A stretch of DNA of 62,674 bases, taken from NCBI RefSeq assembly GCF_021462265.1, contig NZ_JAJONF010000054.1, positions 1-62,674 on the forward strand, written 5' to 3'. Origin of the DNA: Streptomyces shenzhenensis (GTDB lineage: Bacteria > Actinomycetota > Actinomycetes > Streptomycetales > Streptomycetaceae). The notes under the pieces were generated by a model that was not told where the DNA came from, did no database searches, and saw only the letters and a list, made by a program, of their open reading frames with translations. This document shows, piece by piece, positions 34,413-42,369 of this stretch (the first letter of the stretch is position 1; each line of letters starts with the position of its first letter). The translations under genes and the position numbers were made by a program.

Positions 34413-35324
34413 GTGAAGGTCGGCTGCATCGGGCTCGGCGACATCGCGCAGAAGGCCTATCTGCCGGTGCTGGCCACGCAGCCGGGGCTCGAGATCCACC
34501 TCCAGACCCGCACCCCCGCCACCCTCGACCGGGTCGCCGACAGCCTCCGCCTGCCCGCCGGCCGCCGCCACGCGACCCTCGACAGTCTCCTCGCCCAGGA
34601 CCTGGACGCCGCCTTCGTGCACGCGGCCACCGTCGCCCACCCCGAGATCGTCACCCGGCTGCTGGAGGCGGGCGTACCGACCTACGTCGACAAGCCCCTC
34701 GCCTACCGGCTCGCCGACTCCGAGCGCCTTGTGACGCTCGCCGAGACACGGAACGTGTCGCTGTCCGTCGGCTTCAACCGCCGCCACGCCCCCGGCTACG
34801 TGCAGTGCGCCGACCATCCGCGCGAGCTGATCCTGATGCAGAAGAACCGCATCGGGCTGCCCGAGGAGCCCCGCACGATGATCCTCGACGACTTCATCCA
34901 CGTCGTCGACACCCTGCGCTTCCTCGCCCCGGGGCCGGTCGAGGACGTGACCGTCCGGGCCCGGGTCGCCGACGGCCTGCTGCACCACGTGGTGCTTCAG
35001 CTCGCCGGGGACGGCTTCACCGCGCTCGGCGTGATGAACAGGCTCAGCGGCTCGGCGGAGGAGATCCTGGAGGTCTCCGGGCAGGACACCAAGCGCCAGG
35101 TGCTCAACCTCGCCGAGGTGATCGACCACAAGGGCCAGCCGACGGTCCGGCGGCGCGGCGACTGGGTGCCGGTCGCCCGGCAGCGCGGCATCGAGCAGGC
35201 CGTTCTCGCCTTCCTCGACGCCGTCCGCGCGAGGAAGGTGCTCAGCGCCCGGGACGCACTGGCGACTCATGAGCTGTGCGAGCGGGTGGTACGAGAGGTT
35301 CGGCGGCACCCCGGCGCAGCCTGA
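34413..35324 (+). CDS. Gfo/Idh/MocA-family oxidoreductase
   Basis: A 303-residue protein with the N-terminal NAD(P) fold (VGCIGLGDIAQKAYLPVLA) and the D-K-P variant (YVDKPLAYRLADSE) of the family's E-K-P motif. A C-terminal substrate domain from about residue 120 follows. Members oxidise or reduce sugars and related compounds. GTG 34413 has GGGGAG five bases upstream. The last 83 bases overlap the end of the convergent lnt gene. Confidence 0.85.
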   Translation: MKVGCIGLGDIAQKAYLPVLATQPGLEIHLQTRTPATLDRVADSLRLPAGRRHATLDSLLAQDLDAAFVHAATVAHPEIVTRLLEAGVPTYVDKPLAYRLADSERLVTLAETRNVSLSVGFNRRHAPGYVQCADHPRELILMQKNRIGLPEEPRTMILDDFIHVVDTLRFLAPGPVEDVTVRARVADGLLHHVVLQLAGDGFTALGVMNRLSGSAEEILEVSGQDTKRQVLNLAEVIDHKGQPTVRRRGDWVPVARQRGIEQAVLAFLDAVRARKVLSARDALATHELCERVVREVRRHPGAA

Positions 35325-36816
35325 CCGTCCGCAGCCCCTCGGCCAGGCAGCAGGCCGCCAGCACCAGCAGCGCGCCGTCCACCGGCCAGTCGCCGTACCG
35401 CGTGAACGGGGTGACACCGCGGGCGATCGGCACCTCGTAGACCCGCGCGGTGCTCGCGTCGGTGCCGAGCCAGGGACCGATGCGCTCACCGCCCGGGCCG
35501 TAGACGGCGGAGACCCCGGTGAGTGTGGCGTGCACCATGGTCCGGCTGGTCTCGGCGGCCCGCAGGGCGGCCAGCGAGGCGTGCTGCTCGGGCGCCCAGC
35601 TGCCCTGGAAGGACGAGGTCGACGACTGGCCGATCAGCACCTGCGCACCGTCCCGCGCGAGATGCCGGCTCATGTCGGGGAACGCCGTCTCGAAGCAGAT
35701 CATCGGGCCGACCCGCAGGCCGTGGCCCACGTTCATCACCACCTGCTCGGTGCCGCGCCGCCGGTCCTCGCCGGCCGCCTTGCCGACCGAGGTGGCCCAG
35801 CCGAGCAGGGAACGGGCCGGTATGTACTCGCCGAACGGAACAAGGCGCATCTTGTCGTACCGGTCGCCGGTCGGGCCGCCGGCACCCACCAGGATGGAAC
35901 TCTTGTAGATGCCGGGCCGGTCGGAGCGCCGGGCGTCGACGTTGACCAGGATGTCCGCGCCGGTCTCCCGGGAGAGGGCGGCGATCCGCCGGGTGAGATC
36001 GGGCCGGTCCCCCAGGTCGTACCCGACACTGCTCTCGCCCCAGACGATCAGATCGGGATGCCGTCCGGCCAGCTGCCGGGTCAGCCGCTCCTCCCGGTCG
36101 AACCGCCGGTCGCCGCTGTCGGTGCCGTCGACGATGCCGGGCTGTACGACGGCGATCCGGACGTGACCGGCGACGTCCGGGCGGGGTGACCACACCCAGG
36201 CCGCCGAGGTCGCGGCGGCCGTGGCCACCAGCGAGGCCACCGCGGGCACACGTGCCTCCCGCACGGATATGAGCACGGTGACCGCGACGTTGACGGCCAC
36301 CACCAGGAAGCTCAGCAGCCACACCCCGCCCACCGAGGCCAGCCGCAGCGCCGGCGTCACCTGCCACTGGGTCGCGCCGAGCATCCCCCACGGCCCGCCG
36401 AGGCCCTGCCAGGACCGCACCAGCTCCACCATCAGCCAGCCCGACGGCAGCACCAGCACCGCCACCGCGGCCCGCCCCGGCGACGGCACCCCGCCCAGCA
36501 GCCGGCGTGTCACCCAGCCCCAGGGCGCCCAGAGCACGCTGAGCAGACCGGCGATCAGGAAGATGAAGACGTGCAGGCTCGGCAGCAGCCAGTGGTGCAC
36601 GGCGACCATGAACCCGAACCCGCCGCACCAGCCGTCGTACGCCGCCCGCCGTCCGGTCGGCGCCGAGCGCGCCAGCAGCAGCCACGGGACCAGCGCGACA
36701 TAGGCGAACCACCACAGCGACGGCGCCGGAAAGGCCAGCACCGGCAGGGCGCCCGCCAGCGTCGCGACGCAGCAGCGCCGCCACGGGGAGGTGAGCCAGC
36801 GCTCGACGGTCCTCAT
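35242..36816 (-). CDS. lnt: Apolipoprotein N-acyltransferase
   Basis: A 524-residue Lnt that adds the third acyl chain to lipoproteins. About seven N-terminal helices (residues 15-200) precede a nitrilase domain with the triad E261 (VWGESSVG), K322 (YDKMRLVPFGEYIP) and C374 (MICFETAFPD). Some actinobacterial genomes carry two Lnt proteins, and this could be one of the pair. Its C-terminal 27 codons overlap the convergent oxidoreductase gene. ATG 36816 follows AGGAGG. Confidence 0.92.
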   Translation of the reverse strand: MRTVERWLTSPWRRCCVATLAGALPVLAFPAPSLWWFAYVALVPWLLLARSAPTGRRAAYDGWCGGFGFMVAVHHWLLPSLHVFIFLIAGLLSVLWAPWGWVTRRLLGGVPSPGRAAVAVLVLPSGWLMVELVRSWQGLGGPWGMLGATQWQVTPALRLASVGGVWLLSFLVVAVNVAVTVLISVREARVPAVASLVATAAATSAAWVWSPRPDVAGHVRIAVVQPGIVDGTDSGDRRFDREERLTRQLAGRHPDLIVWGESSVGYDLGDRPDLTRRIAALSRETGADILVNVDARRSDRPGIYKSSILVGAGGPTGDRYDKMRLVPFGEYIPARSLLGWATSVGKAAGEDRRRGTEQVVMNVGHGLRVGPMICFETAFPDMSRHLARDGAQVLIGQSSTSSFQGSWAPEQHASLAALRAAETSRTMVHATLTGVSAVYGPGGERIGPWLGTDASTARVYEVPIARGVTPFTRYGDWPVDGALLVLAACCLAEGLRTVRLRRGAAEPLVPPARTAHESPVRPGR

Positions 36817-36892
36817 CCATCGCCTCCTGCCTGCGGGTCCTTCCAGTGTGCGGGACCGGGCGGGATCTTTGACAGGGGGCGTGGACGCGGGC

Positions 36893-37378
36893 TCAGTCGG
36901 ACACGGCCACCGCACGCGGGTCGGGCAGCCTGCGCCACTTCTCCTCGACGACCACCTGGCGCAGCCGCCAGCCGTCCCGGGTACGCAGGAACGTGAAGGA
37001 GTAACGGCCGCCGCACACGAAGTCCGGGGCGGTGGAGGCGCCGTCGCCGCCGGCGAAGCGCATCGGGTTGACGTAGTCGGCCCGCAGGTGGGCGGTGTCG
37101 CCGGTGTCGTGGTCCAGATTCCCGAACCGCACCAGGCGGTTGACGATCAGATGCTGGCGCATCGAGAAGAGGGTCAGATTGTCCGCGAGCCATCCGGCCA
37201 CCTGCCCGGCATCGCCCTCGATCCCACCGGCGGAGCGGTAGTCGGCCCGCCCGTCCGCCGTGAACAGCCTCCGGTACGCCGTCCAGTCACCGTCGTCGAC
37301 GGCCGCCGCGTACTCGGTGACCATCTCGTCCACCGCCAGCCGGTCCATCACGGTCGCGAGCTCCACACGCTGCGTCAT
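36893..37378 (-). CDS. SnoaL-like (NTF2-fold) protein
   Basis: A 161-residue NTF2-like protein with LAVDEMVTEYAAAVDDGDW, FTADGRADYRSAGG, and FLRTRDGWRLRQVVVEEKWR. Members are cyclases, isomerases or binding proteins; no substrate can be named. The left end of the TnpB element lies about 10-15 bases upstream of its start codon. The AAGGA ribosome site is retained, but any original promoter has been separated from the gene. Confidence 0.85.
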   Translation of the reverse strand: MTQRVELATVMDRLAVDEMVTEYAAAVDDGDWTAYRRLFTADGRADYRSAGGIEGDAGQVAGWLADNLTLFSMRQHLIVNRLVRFGNLDHDTGDTAHLRADYVNPMRFAGGDGASTAPDFVCGGRYSFTFLRTRDGWRLRQVVVEEKWRRLPDPRAVAVSD

Positions 37379-37536
37379 CGGGATTCCTTCACGGATACTC
37401 CGGCCTTCAGGCCGGGGAGGAAACGAGGTCTCTGCGGAGCAGGGAAGGGAGAGGTGAATCGTCTCCAGGGCGATTCGGCGTCGGCGGCCACCGGCCGACT
37501 CTTGCTGCTCACACGGGAGCTGATCAAATGTGAGAC

Positions 37537-38745
37537 GTGGCGCAGCAGGTCAAGCGGGCTTTCAAGTACCGCTTCTACCCCACGGACGAGCAGGCAGCCG
37601 AGCTGTCCCGCACGTTCGGCTGCGTCCGCCTCGTCTACAACAAGGCGCTGGAGGAACGCACTCGGGCCTGGTACGGCGAACAGCGCCGGATCTCCTACGC
37701 ACAGTCGTCCGCCGCGCTGACGGAGTGGAAGAAGACCGAGGAACTCGCCTTCCTGACGGAGGTGTCCTCCGTCCCGCTCCAGCAAGCGCTCCGCCACCTT
37801 CAGACGGCGTTCGGGAGTTTTTTCGCCAAGCGGGCCAAGTACCCCCGGTACAAGAACCGGAAGAAGTCCCGCGCCTCGGCCGAGTACACCCGCTCCGCCT
37901 TCAAGTGGCGCGACGGGCGGCTGACGCTGGCCAAGATGGCTGAGTCTCTGGACATCCGCTGGTCGCGTCCGCTGCCTGAAGGGACGGAGCCGACCACGGC
38001 GACCGTGTCCCGTGACGCGGCGGGCCGCTGGTTCGTGTCCCTGCTGTGCGAGGACACCATCGCCCCGGCTCCCGCCACCACGAACGCGGTCGGCATGGAC
38101 GCCGGGATCACCTCCCTGGTGACCCTGTCCACCGGGGAGAAAATCGCCAACCCCCGGCACGGGTGGCGCGACCGCGCCCGGCTGGTCCGCGCGCAGCGGG
38201 AGTTGTCGCGGAAGGCGAAGGGCTCGGCGAACCGGGAGAAGGCGCGGCGCAGGGTCGCCAAGGTTCACGCGCGGATCGCCGACCGGCGCCGCGATTTCCT
38301 GCACAAGCTGTCGACTCGTGTCCTCCGTGAGAACCAAACGGTCGTGATCGAGGACCTCACCGTCCGCAACCTGCTGGAGAACGGCAAGCTCGCGCGTGCC
38401 ATCTCCGACGCTGCCTGGACGGACCTGCGCACGATGCTGGAGTACAAGTGCGCCTGGTACGGGCGCGCCTTCGTTGTGATCGACCGCTGGTTTCCCAGCT
38501 CGAAGTTGTGCGGGACCTGCGGCACGATCACCGAGAAGCTGCCGCTCAACGTTCGGGAGTGGACGTGCGACTGCGGCACCGTGCATGACCGCGACGTGAA
38601 CGCGGCGCGCAACATTCTGGCCGCCGGGCTGGCGGTGTCTGCCTGTGGAGACGGTGTAAGACCTCAACGGGAGTCCTCCCGGACGGGGCAGTCGTCGGCG
38701 AAGCAGGAAACCCAGCGGGCGACCGCTGGAATCCCCCGCCCTTAG
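37537..38745 (+). CDS. tnpB: TnpB RNA-guided nuclease (IS605 OrfB family)
   Basis: A 402-residue apparently intact TnpB. An N-terminal RNA/DNA-binding part (VKRAFKYRFYPTDEQAAELS) leads to a RuvC domain with D188 (VGMDAGITSL), E272 (VVIEDLTVRN) and D353 (DRDVNAARNI), and a zinc knuckle with C325, C328, C344 and C346. TnpB proteins cut DNA next to the element's TAM, guided by RNA made from the right end. The stop codon (38743-38745) lies inside the right-end hairpin. GTG 37537 has only a weak ribosome site. Confidence 0.92.
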   Translation: MAQQVKRAFKYRFYPTDEQAAELSRTFGCVRLVYNKALEERTRAWYGEQRRISYAQSSAALTEWKKTEELAFLTEVSSVPLQQALRHLQTAFGSFFAKRAKYPRYKNRKKSRASAEYTRSAFKWRDGRLTLAKMAESLDIRWSRPLPEGTEPTTATVSRDAAGRWFVSLLCEDTIAPAPATTNAVGMDAGITSLVTLSTGEKIANPRHGWRDRARLVRAQRELSRKAKGSANREKARRRVAKVHARIADRRRDFLHKLSTRVLRENQTVVIEDLTVRNLLENGKLARAISDAAWTDLRTMLEYKCAWYGRAFVVIDRWFPSSKLCGTCGTITEKLPLNVREWTCDCGTVHDRDVNAARNILAAGLAVSACGDGVRPQRESSRTGQSSAKQETQRATAGIPRP

Positions 38746-38762
38746 GCGGGAGAGGAAGTCAA
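38714..38762 (+). ncRNA. Right-end hairpins, probable omega-RNA scaffold 3' part
   Basis: Two stem-loops (38714-38727, 38735-38750) followed by GAGGAAGTCAAC end the element. In characterised TnpB elements this region forms the guide-RNA scaffold, with the guide taken from the flank just after the end. Here the guide would begin at about 38763 (GGGTCAGTGTTGGGCAC). The 5' end of the RNA cannot be read from sequence. Confidence 0.55.
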
Positions 38763-38814
38763 CGGGTCAGTGTTGGGCACGGGACGGGCGGAGCCAAGGG
38801 GCATGGACGATATT

Positions 38815-38842
38815 CGGGGGTGTTCCAACCGAAACACCCCCG
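38815..38842 (+). terminator. Perfect 10-bp hairpin before the accessory island
   Basis: CGGGGGTGTT (38815-38824) and AACACCCCCG (38833-38842) with an 8-base loop. It lies between the TnpB element and the DUF4291 fragment, and would insulate the fragment from upstream transcription. Confidence 0.7.
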
Positions 38843-38851
38843 ACCGGGCAC

Positions 38852-39009
38852 ATGAACGGCCAGTTAGCCGAACAAGAACCCAAGGTCCGCATCCGCGCCC
38901 GCCACACCGGCGCCATGCTCACCGTCTACCAGGCCTACCGCTCGGAGACCGGCGGCGCGGCCGCCCGCACAGGGGGCTTTCCGACCAGTTGGAAGCGGGA
39001 CCCGATGAC
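38852..39009 (+). pseudogene. N-terminal half of a DUF4291 gene, cut at the MTW codons
   Basis: ATG 38852 encodes MNGQLAEQEPKVRIRARHTG, AMLTVYQAYRSETGGAAART, then FPTSWKRDPMTW. This aligns over its whole length with the first half of the intact DUF4291 protein at 41342-41935 (RRIRALHTASTITVYQAYSR ... WKPDRMTWIKP). After MTW the coding sequence passes into the right arm of the 49-bp palindrome (39017-39037) and no DUF4291 sequence follows. Its C-terminal counterpart is at 50423. This is the left edge of the putative cassette island. Confidence 0.82.
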
Positions 39010-39016
39010 GTGGTCC

Positions 39017-39037
39017 ATCAAGCCGCTTACACAGCCC
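39017..39037 (+). repeat. Right half of the cassette palindrome (attL-like)
   Basis: ATCAAGCCGCTTACACAGCC matches the right arm of the palindromes at 41269, 45951 and 47624. The left side here is DUF4291 coding sequence (GATGAC, then the 7-base centre GTGGTCC), so this is a hybrid site. Confidence 0.75.
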
Positions 39038-39077
39038 TGGAAGGCATACGGTCGAAGGTCGCCCCGGTCGGGCCACG

Positions 39078-39767
39078 TCAGAGGAGCTGGAGCACCTCGA
39101 TCAGCGCGCCGGGACGCCGGTCGACGGGCAAGGGATCGACCAGGTGGACCCGGCACCCCAGCGTCGCCGCGCCGACGTCCGCAACAGGCTCGTCTCCCAC
39201 CATGAGCGCATCGCCGGGCGCCACTCCGAGCTTGTCGCACGCCATCTGGAAGATCCGGGGATCGGGCTTCTTCACCCCGCGCTCGAAGGAGAGGAAGTAG
39301 GCGTCCACGAAGGCATCGACACCGTGGTCGCGGAATACGGGGCGCATGTCCCAGCCGATGTTGCTGACGACAGCGACCGGGATCCCTTGCCCGCGCAGGG
39401 CGCGGAGCGTTTCCTCGGTGTCGGGATAAGGCAGCCATGCCCCGGACACCTGGGAACGTTCGTACAGGGCCTCGGCCAGGTCAGTTGCAGGCAGCTTGGC
39501 CTCCCGGGCAAGGGCTGTGAAGGCAGCCCGGTGTCGCTCGGCGGTCAGATCGCGCTCCCGCCACAGTGGCTCCAGATGGGGCGGCACTGTGCGCGGAGGA
39601 ACCCCTCCGGGCTGAGCTCCGAACTCCTCCAGCCGGCTGACCCACGCGTCGAGTTCACCCTCGGGCACGTCCAGACCGGCCTTTGTTACCACCGCCCGCA
39701 GCCACTGCGCGGCCGATTCGATCCGGAAGAGAGTCCCGGAGAAGTCGAACATCACACCCTTGATCAT
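39078..39767 (-). CDS. HAD-family hydrolase
   Basis: A 229-residue haloacid-dehalogenase-like hydrolase. Motif I is FDFSGTLF (residues 8-14), with serine where many members have G or D between the aspartate and the GT pair. Motif II is VVSNIG, motif III the lysine in ERGVKKPDPRIF, and motif IV GDEPVADVGAA. It probably acts as a phosphatase on a small metabolite. It is the first gene inside the cassette island, on the opposite strand to most island genes. Confidence 0.87.
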   Translation of the reverse strand: MIKGVMFDFSGTLFRIESAAQWLRAVVTKAGLDVPEGELDAWVSRLEEFGAQPGGVPPRTVPPHLEPLWRERDLTAERHRAAFTALAREAKLPATDLAEALYERSQVSGAWLPYPDTEETLRALRGQGIPVAVVSNIGWDMRPVFRDHGVDAFVDAYFLSFERGVKKPDPRIFQMACDKLGVAPGDALMVGDEPVADVGAATLGCRVHLVDPLPVDRRPGALIEVLQLL

Positions 39768-40043
39768 GCAGCCGATCCTGGCGGCGCCGACGAGCCGGCC
39801 GCAAGGCCACGACGATCACCAGCCGCACCATCGCCGGCTCTCGTCCAGTCACCGCGGTCACCGGGCGGTCCGCGACCGGAGTCGAGCCGGGTCGGCAATC
39901 CTCCACGCACCTGTCGGGGCCGCGCAGGCGGAGGTCCACCGAGGCTTCACAACTGCCGCAAACGCCCAACGCCGGTCGGCGGAACCACCCGATCCTGTAT
40001 CAACTCCGTTGGGCGAACCGGAGGAAGTAGGGATCATGGCTGC

Positions 40044-40694
40044 ATGACGAAGTGGTCGAGCGAGCCCCCGGTCGAGCAGCCGGTCGTTGAGCCGGAGCTT
40101 TCCGCGTACCAGCAAGCGATGCGGAAGAGGTTCCTCGCGGCCCCCCGTAGTAGCGACGCCCGAGCCGTGGCTGCGCGTCGCGTACACCCCAGTAGGCGGA
40201 CTGCTCGGGATCGGCTTCGCGTCGCACCCCAACAGCGGTCATGACCTGGTGATGGTCGTCTCGGGCGATGGCCACGGACTTTTCGACGCCGCCACGGGCG
40301 AGAAGATCGCACGAGACCGCGACCCCGATGACGGCACCCCGATGCGACCGCCGACCCGTCCTGCCCCGGGCTGGGTCCCATCATCGGAAGCAGGGTGCAC
40401 ATCGCCGGGCTCTTCGGTGGAGGACTTCACACCACCACCGGGGACGGCTGGGCTCTACAAGTCGTCGCCCCGGACTGGCCCCGTGATCGCGTCCTGCTTT
40501 CCCGTGGAAGCGGCTCGCCCCACTCCGGTCCGTACGGAGAGCGATGGTGGCACATCTCGCATGCCAACTACTCCGAATTCCGAGCAGCCGGTTTCTCGCC
40601 CTCTGGGCTGACCCTCGCCGTAGCGACGAGCAGTGATCTGTCCCTGTGGACTCGCAGGACCGGCCACAGTTGCAGTGGGAGTGTGCGAACCTGA
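40044..40694 (+). pseudogene. Frameshifted copy of the 218-residue unknown gene at 49119
   Basis: Three frames in turn match the protein at 49119-49775. ATG 40044 gives MTKWSSEPPVEQPVVEPELS. From about 40140 a second frame gives PEPWLRVAYTPVGGLLGIGF, and from about 40390 a third gives HIAGLFGGGLHTTTGDGWAL to the stop. The first shift is an extra C in the run at 40139-40145. Upstream sequence (GTTGGGCG...GGATCATGG) is also shared with the other copy, so the duplication included the promoter region. Confidence 0.85.
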
Positions 40695-40748
40695 CCGGGC
40701 ATCACCGGCTGGGGCAAGGGGATCGACCTTGGTCCTCGCCTCTGGCGG

Positions 40749-41111
40749 TCAGTCGGTGTATGTGACGCGCTGTTCCTCGGTCGAGACGGTGAAACCTTCC
40801 TGTCGGCACACGTCGAGTACCACTTGCGTCCGACCGGTCCAAAAGTAGAAGCGGCGCCCGTCCTCGGTGCGGAACCCCACGCCTGGTGTACCGAACACCC
40901 CACGGCAGGGGAATACGTCGGCGATGTCCTGGACCGAGCACTCCAAAGGCGTGACACCGAACAACGTCGCGAAGGGCCGTAGGACACGGGCCCGAAGGAT
41001 GAGCCTGCCGTCGTCTACCGTGAGCACGCCGAACGGTCGCGTTGCGTTGATCCGCCCTGCCCGCGTGCTCGGCACGTTGGCGCCACCTACGAATCTCATA
41101 ACGTAGATCAT
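40749..41111 (-). CDS. Small PH-like hypothetical protein
   Basis: A 120-residue beta-rich protein (RPFGVLTVDDGRLILRARVL, VGFRTEDGRRFYFWTGRTQV, VLDVCRQEGFTVSTEEQRVT). The strand pattern and the final helix resemble bacterial PH domains, but I cannot name a family. ATG 41111 is chosen because CCGAGG precedes it. It sits just left of the first complete palindrome. Confidence 0.65.
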   Translation of the reverse strand: MIYVMRFVGGANVPSTRAGRINATRPFGVLTVDDGRLILRARVLRPFATLFGVTPLECSVQDIADVFPCRGVFGTPGVGFRTEDGRRFYFWTGRTQVVLDVCRQEGFTVSTEEQRVTYTD

Positions 41112-41239
41112 GCACCTCGGCTCTGACATCGTTCGCGTCGAGGGCAGGCGCTGGGCGATGTCCCCGTTATTGGGCTTGCGATTTCGCAGAGGACCCCACG
41201 GAGGCACCTGCCTCCGGGCGGCTTACGTGAATGGGAAAA

Positions 41240-41288
41240 GGTCTTCGAACGAGGCTTGACCTGGATCATCAAGCAGCGTTCACAGACC
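41240..41288 (+). repeat. 49-bp cassette palindrome, copy 1
   Basis: Left arm 41240-41259 (GGTCTTCGAACGAGGCTTGA) pairs with right arm 41269-41288 (TCAAGCAGCGTTCACAGACC) at about 16 of 20 positions, with a 9-base centre. The centre reads CTGGATC as in the other copies. Confidence 0.82.
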
Positions 41289-41341
41289 TCTGCCGCCGTG
41301 TGACCCGTGGGTGGCGCCGGCGGTTGTGCCCTGATTGCCGG

Positions 41342-41935
41342 TCAGGAACATAGGTGGGCCAGGAGCTCTTCGCCGGCGGGGTATCCCTGCTCCTGGGGGA
41401 GCAGTCCGGTGGCTGAGTCCAGTTCACCGTTCCTGACGAGTGCGTGGATCTCGTTGGCGAGCGGAGTCACGTCGTTGATGGACACGATCCACTCGTCCGC
41501 GTAGCGCGACGATGCCTCACCCGAGAGCCCCAGTTGCAGCGAGCGGTGGAGCAGGGGACGCAGGTGCAGATCGCGTTCGGGATCCCACTGGGCACGGGCC
41601 GGTGCGCGCTTGAGGTCACGCTGCCAGGTGCTGCGATCGGAATGCAGTCCGCGGACGTAGTTCGACAGGCACGCGTTGCGCAGCGCCCAGTCGAAGCCGT
41701 CGCGAGTGATCTCGACGGCGAGGACGGTCTCCTGCCCCTCCTTCGTGCCCCAGCCGGAGCGGTACATCATCCACATGAAACTGGGTTTGATCCACGTCAT
41801 GCGGTCAGGCTTCCACGCTGCCGGAAAACGGCCGTCTCGGACGGCGGGCAGTCCGATCTCACGGGAGTACGCCTGGTAGACGGTGATCGTGGACGCCGTG
41901 TGGAGCGCGCGAATCCTGCGGAGCGGATCTTCCAT
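41342..41935 (-). CDS. DUF4291 family protein (intact copy)
   Basis: A 197-residue protein, the usual DUF4291 length, with RALHTASTITVYQAYSREIG, MTWIKPSFMWMMYRSGWGTK, and ETVLAVEITRDGFDWALRNA. Function is unknown; the conserved Trp/Lys/Tyr/Arg residues suggest a nucleic-acid or nucleotide-binding site. ATG 41935 begins the conserved part; upstream in-frame sequence does not match the family. It lies inside the island on the minus strand, and related half-genes mark both ends of the island. Confidence 0.88.
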   Translation of the reverse strand: MEDPLRRIRALHTASTITVYQAYSREIGLPAVRDGRFPAAWKPDRMTWIKPSFMWMMYRSGWGTKEGQETVLAVEITRDGFDWALRNACLSNYVRGLHSDRSTWQRDLKRAPARAQWDPERDLHLRPLLHRSLQLGLSGEASSRYADEWIVSINDVTPLANEIHALVRNGELDSATGLLPQEQGYPAGEELLAHLCS

Positions 41936-42124
41936 GGCGTACAGCGTGGGTTCGGTCAGCTCAGGTGACCACCGATTTTCGACCCGTTGCCCGATCCGAC
42001 GGAGCACGTCGGCCGCAAACGGCAGGCAGTTGCCCGTGCGGGCCACGTAGCGTCCGGCACATGGCGCGACATCTCAGCAAAGCCGTACTCGGTGGACTGA
42101 CGCGTCGGGCACGGTCGTTCATCA

Positions 42125-42310
42125 CCGCGCACAGCATCAGGATCCACGTGCCGCCGGTCGGTCTCGCGGGCGATGCGCGCGTTGGAACTCCCGTGAGCCG
42201 CGTGCAGGACCACCTGGGCGCGTACTCGCAGTCAGTGCGCAGTCTTGTGACCGTAGGCAGCCTTCTTCAGCCGTGCGTGTTCGGAGGCGGTCAGGCTTAT
42301 CGGGTGAGCG
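42125..42310 (-). pseudogene. IS630-family transposase remnant (N-terminal part)
   Basis: On the minus strand ASEHARLKKAAYGHKTAHRL and RVRAQVVLHAAHGSSNARIA (then RET) match the helix-turn-helix start of IS630-type transposases. The frame then degrades (DRRHVDPDAV) and no DDE domain follows. It is a decayed remnant between the DUF4291 and NmrA-like genes, and unrelated to the intact IS630 at the right edge. Confidence 0.7.
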
Positions 42311-42369
42311 GCGCCGGCCGGTATGGCGGGCGGACCGATCAGCAAGGGGTGGCGTGGTCGTCCATCGGC

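Larger units (their letters stand above)
37388..38763 (+). mobile_element. IS200/IS605-type element carrying only tnpB
   Basis: The left end shows TTCAC (37388-37392, a plausible TAM) followed by the hairpin CCGGCC-TTCA-GGCCGG (37400-37415) and GGGGAGGAA. The right end shows two hairpins, AGCGG-GCGA-CCGCT (38714-38727) and CCCGCC-CTTA-GGCGGG (38735-38750), then AGAGGAAGTCAAC. Similar hairpins and GAGGAA at both ends are the usual ends of IS605-family elements. No TnpA (Y1 transposase) is present, so movement would need one in trans. The exact boundaries are inferred. Confidence 0.75.
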
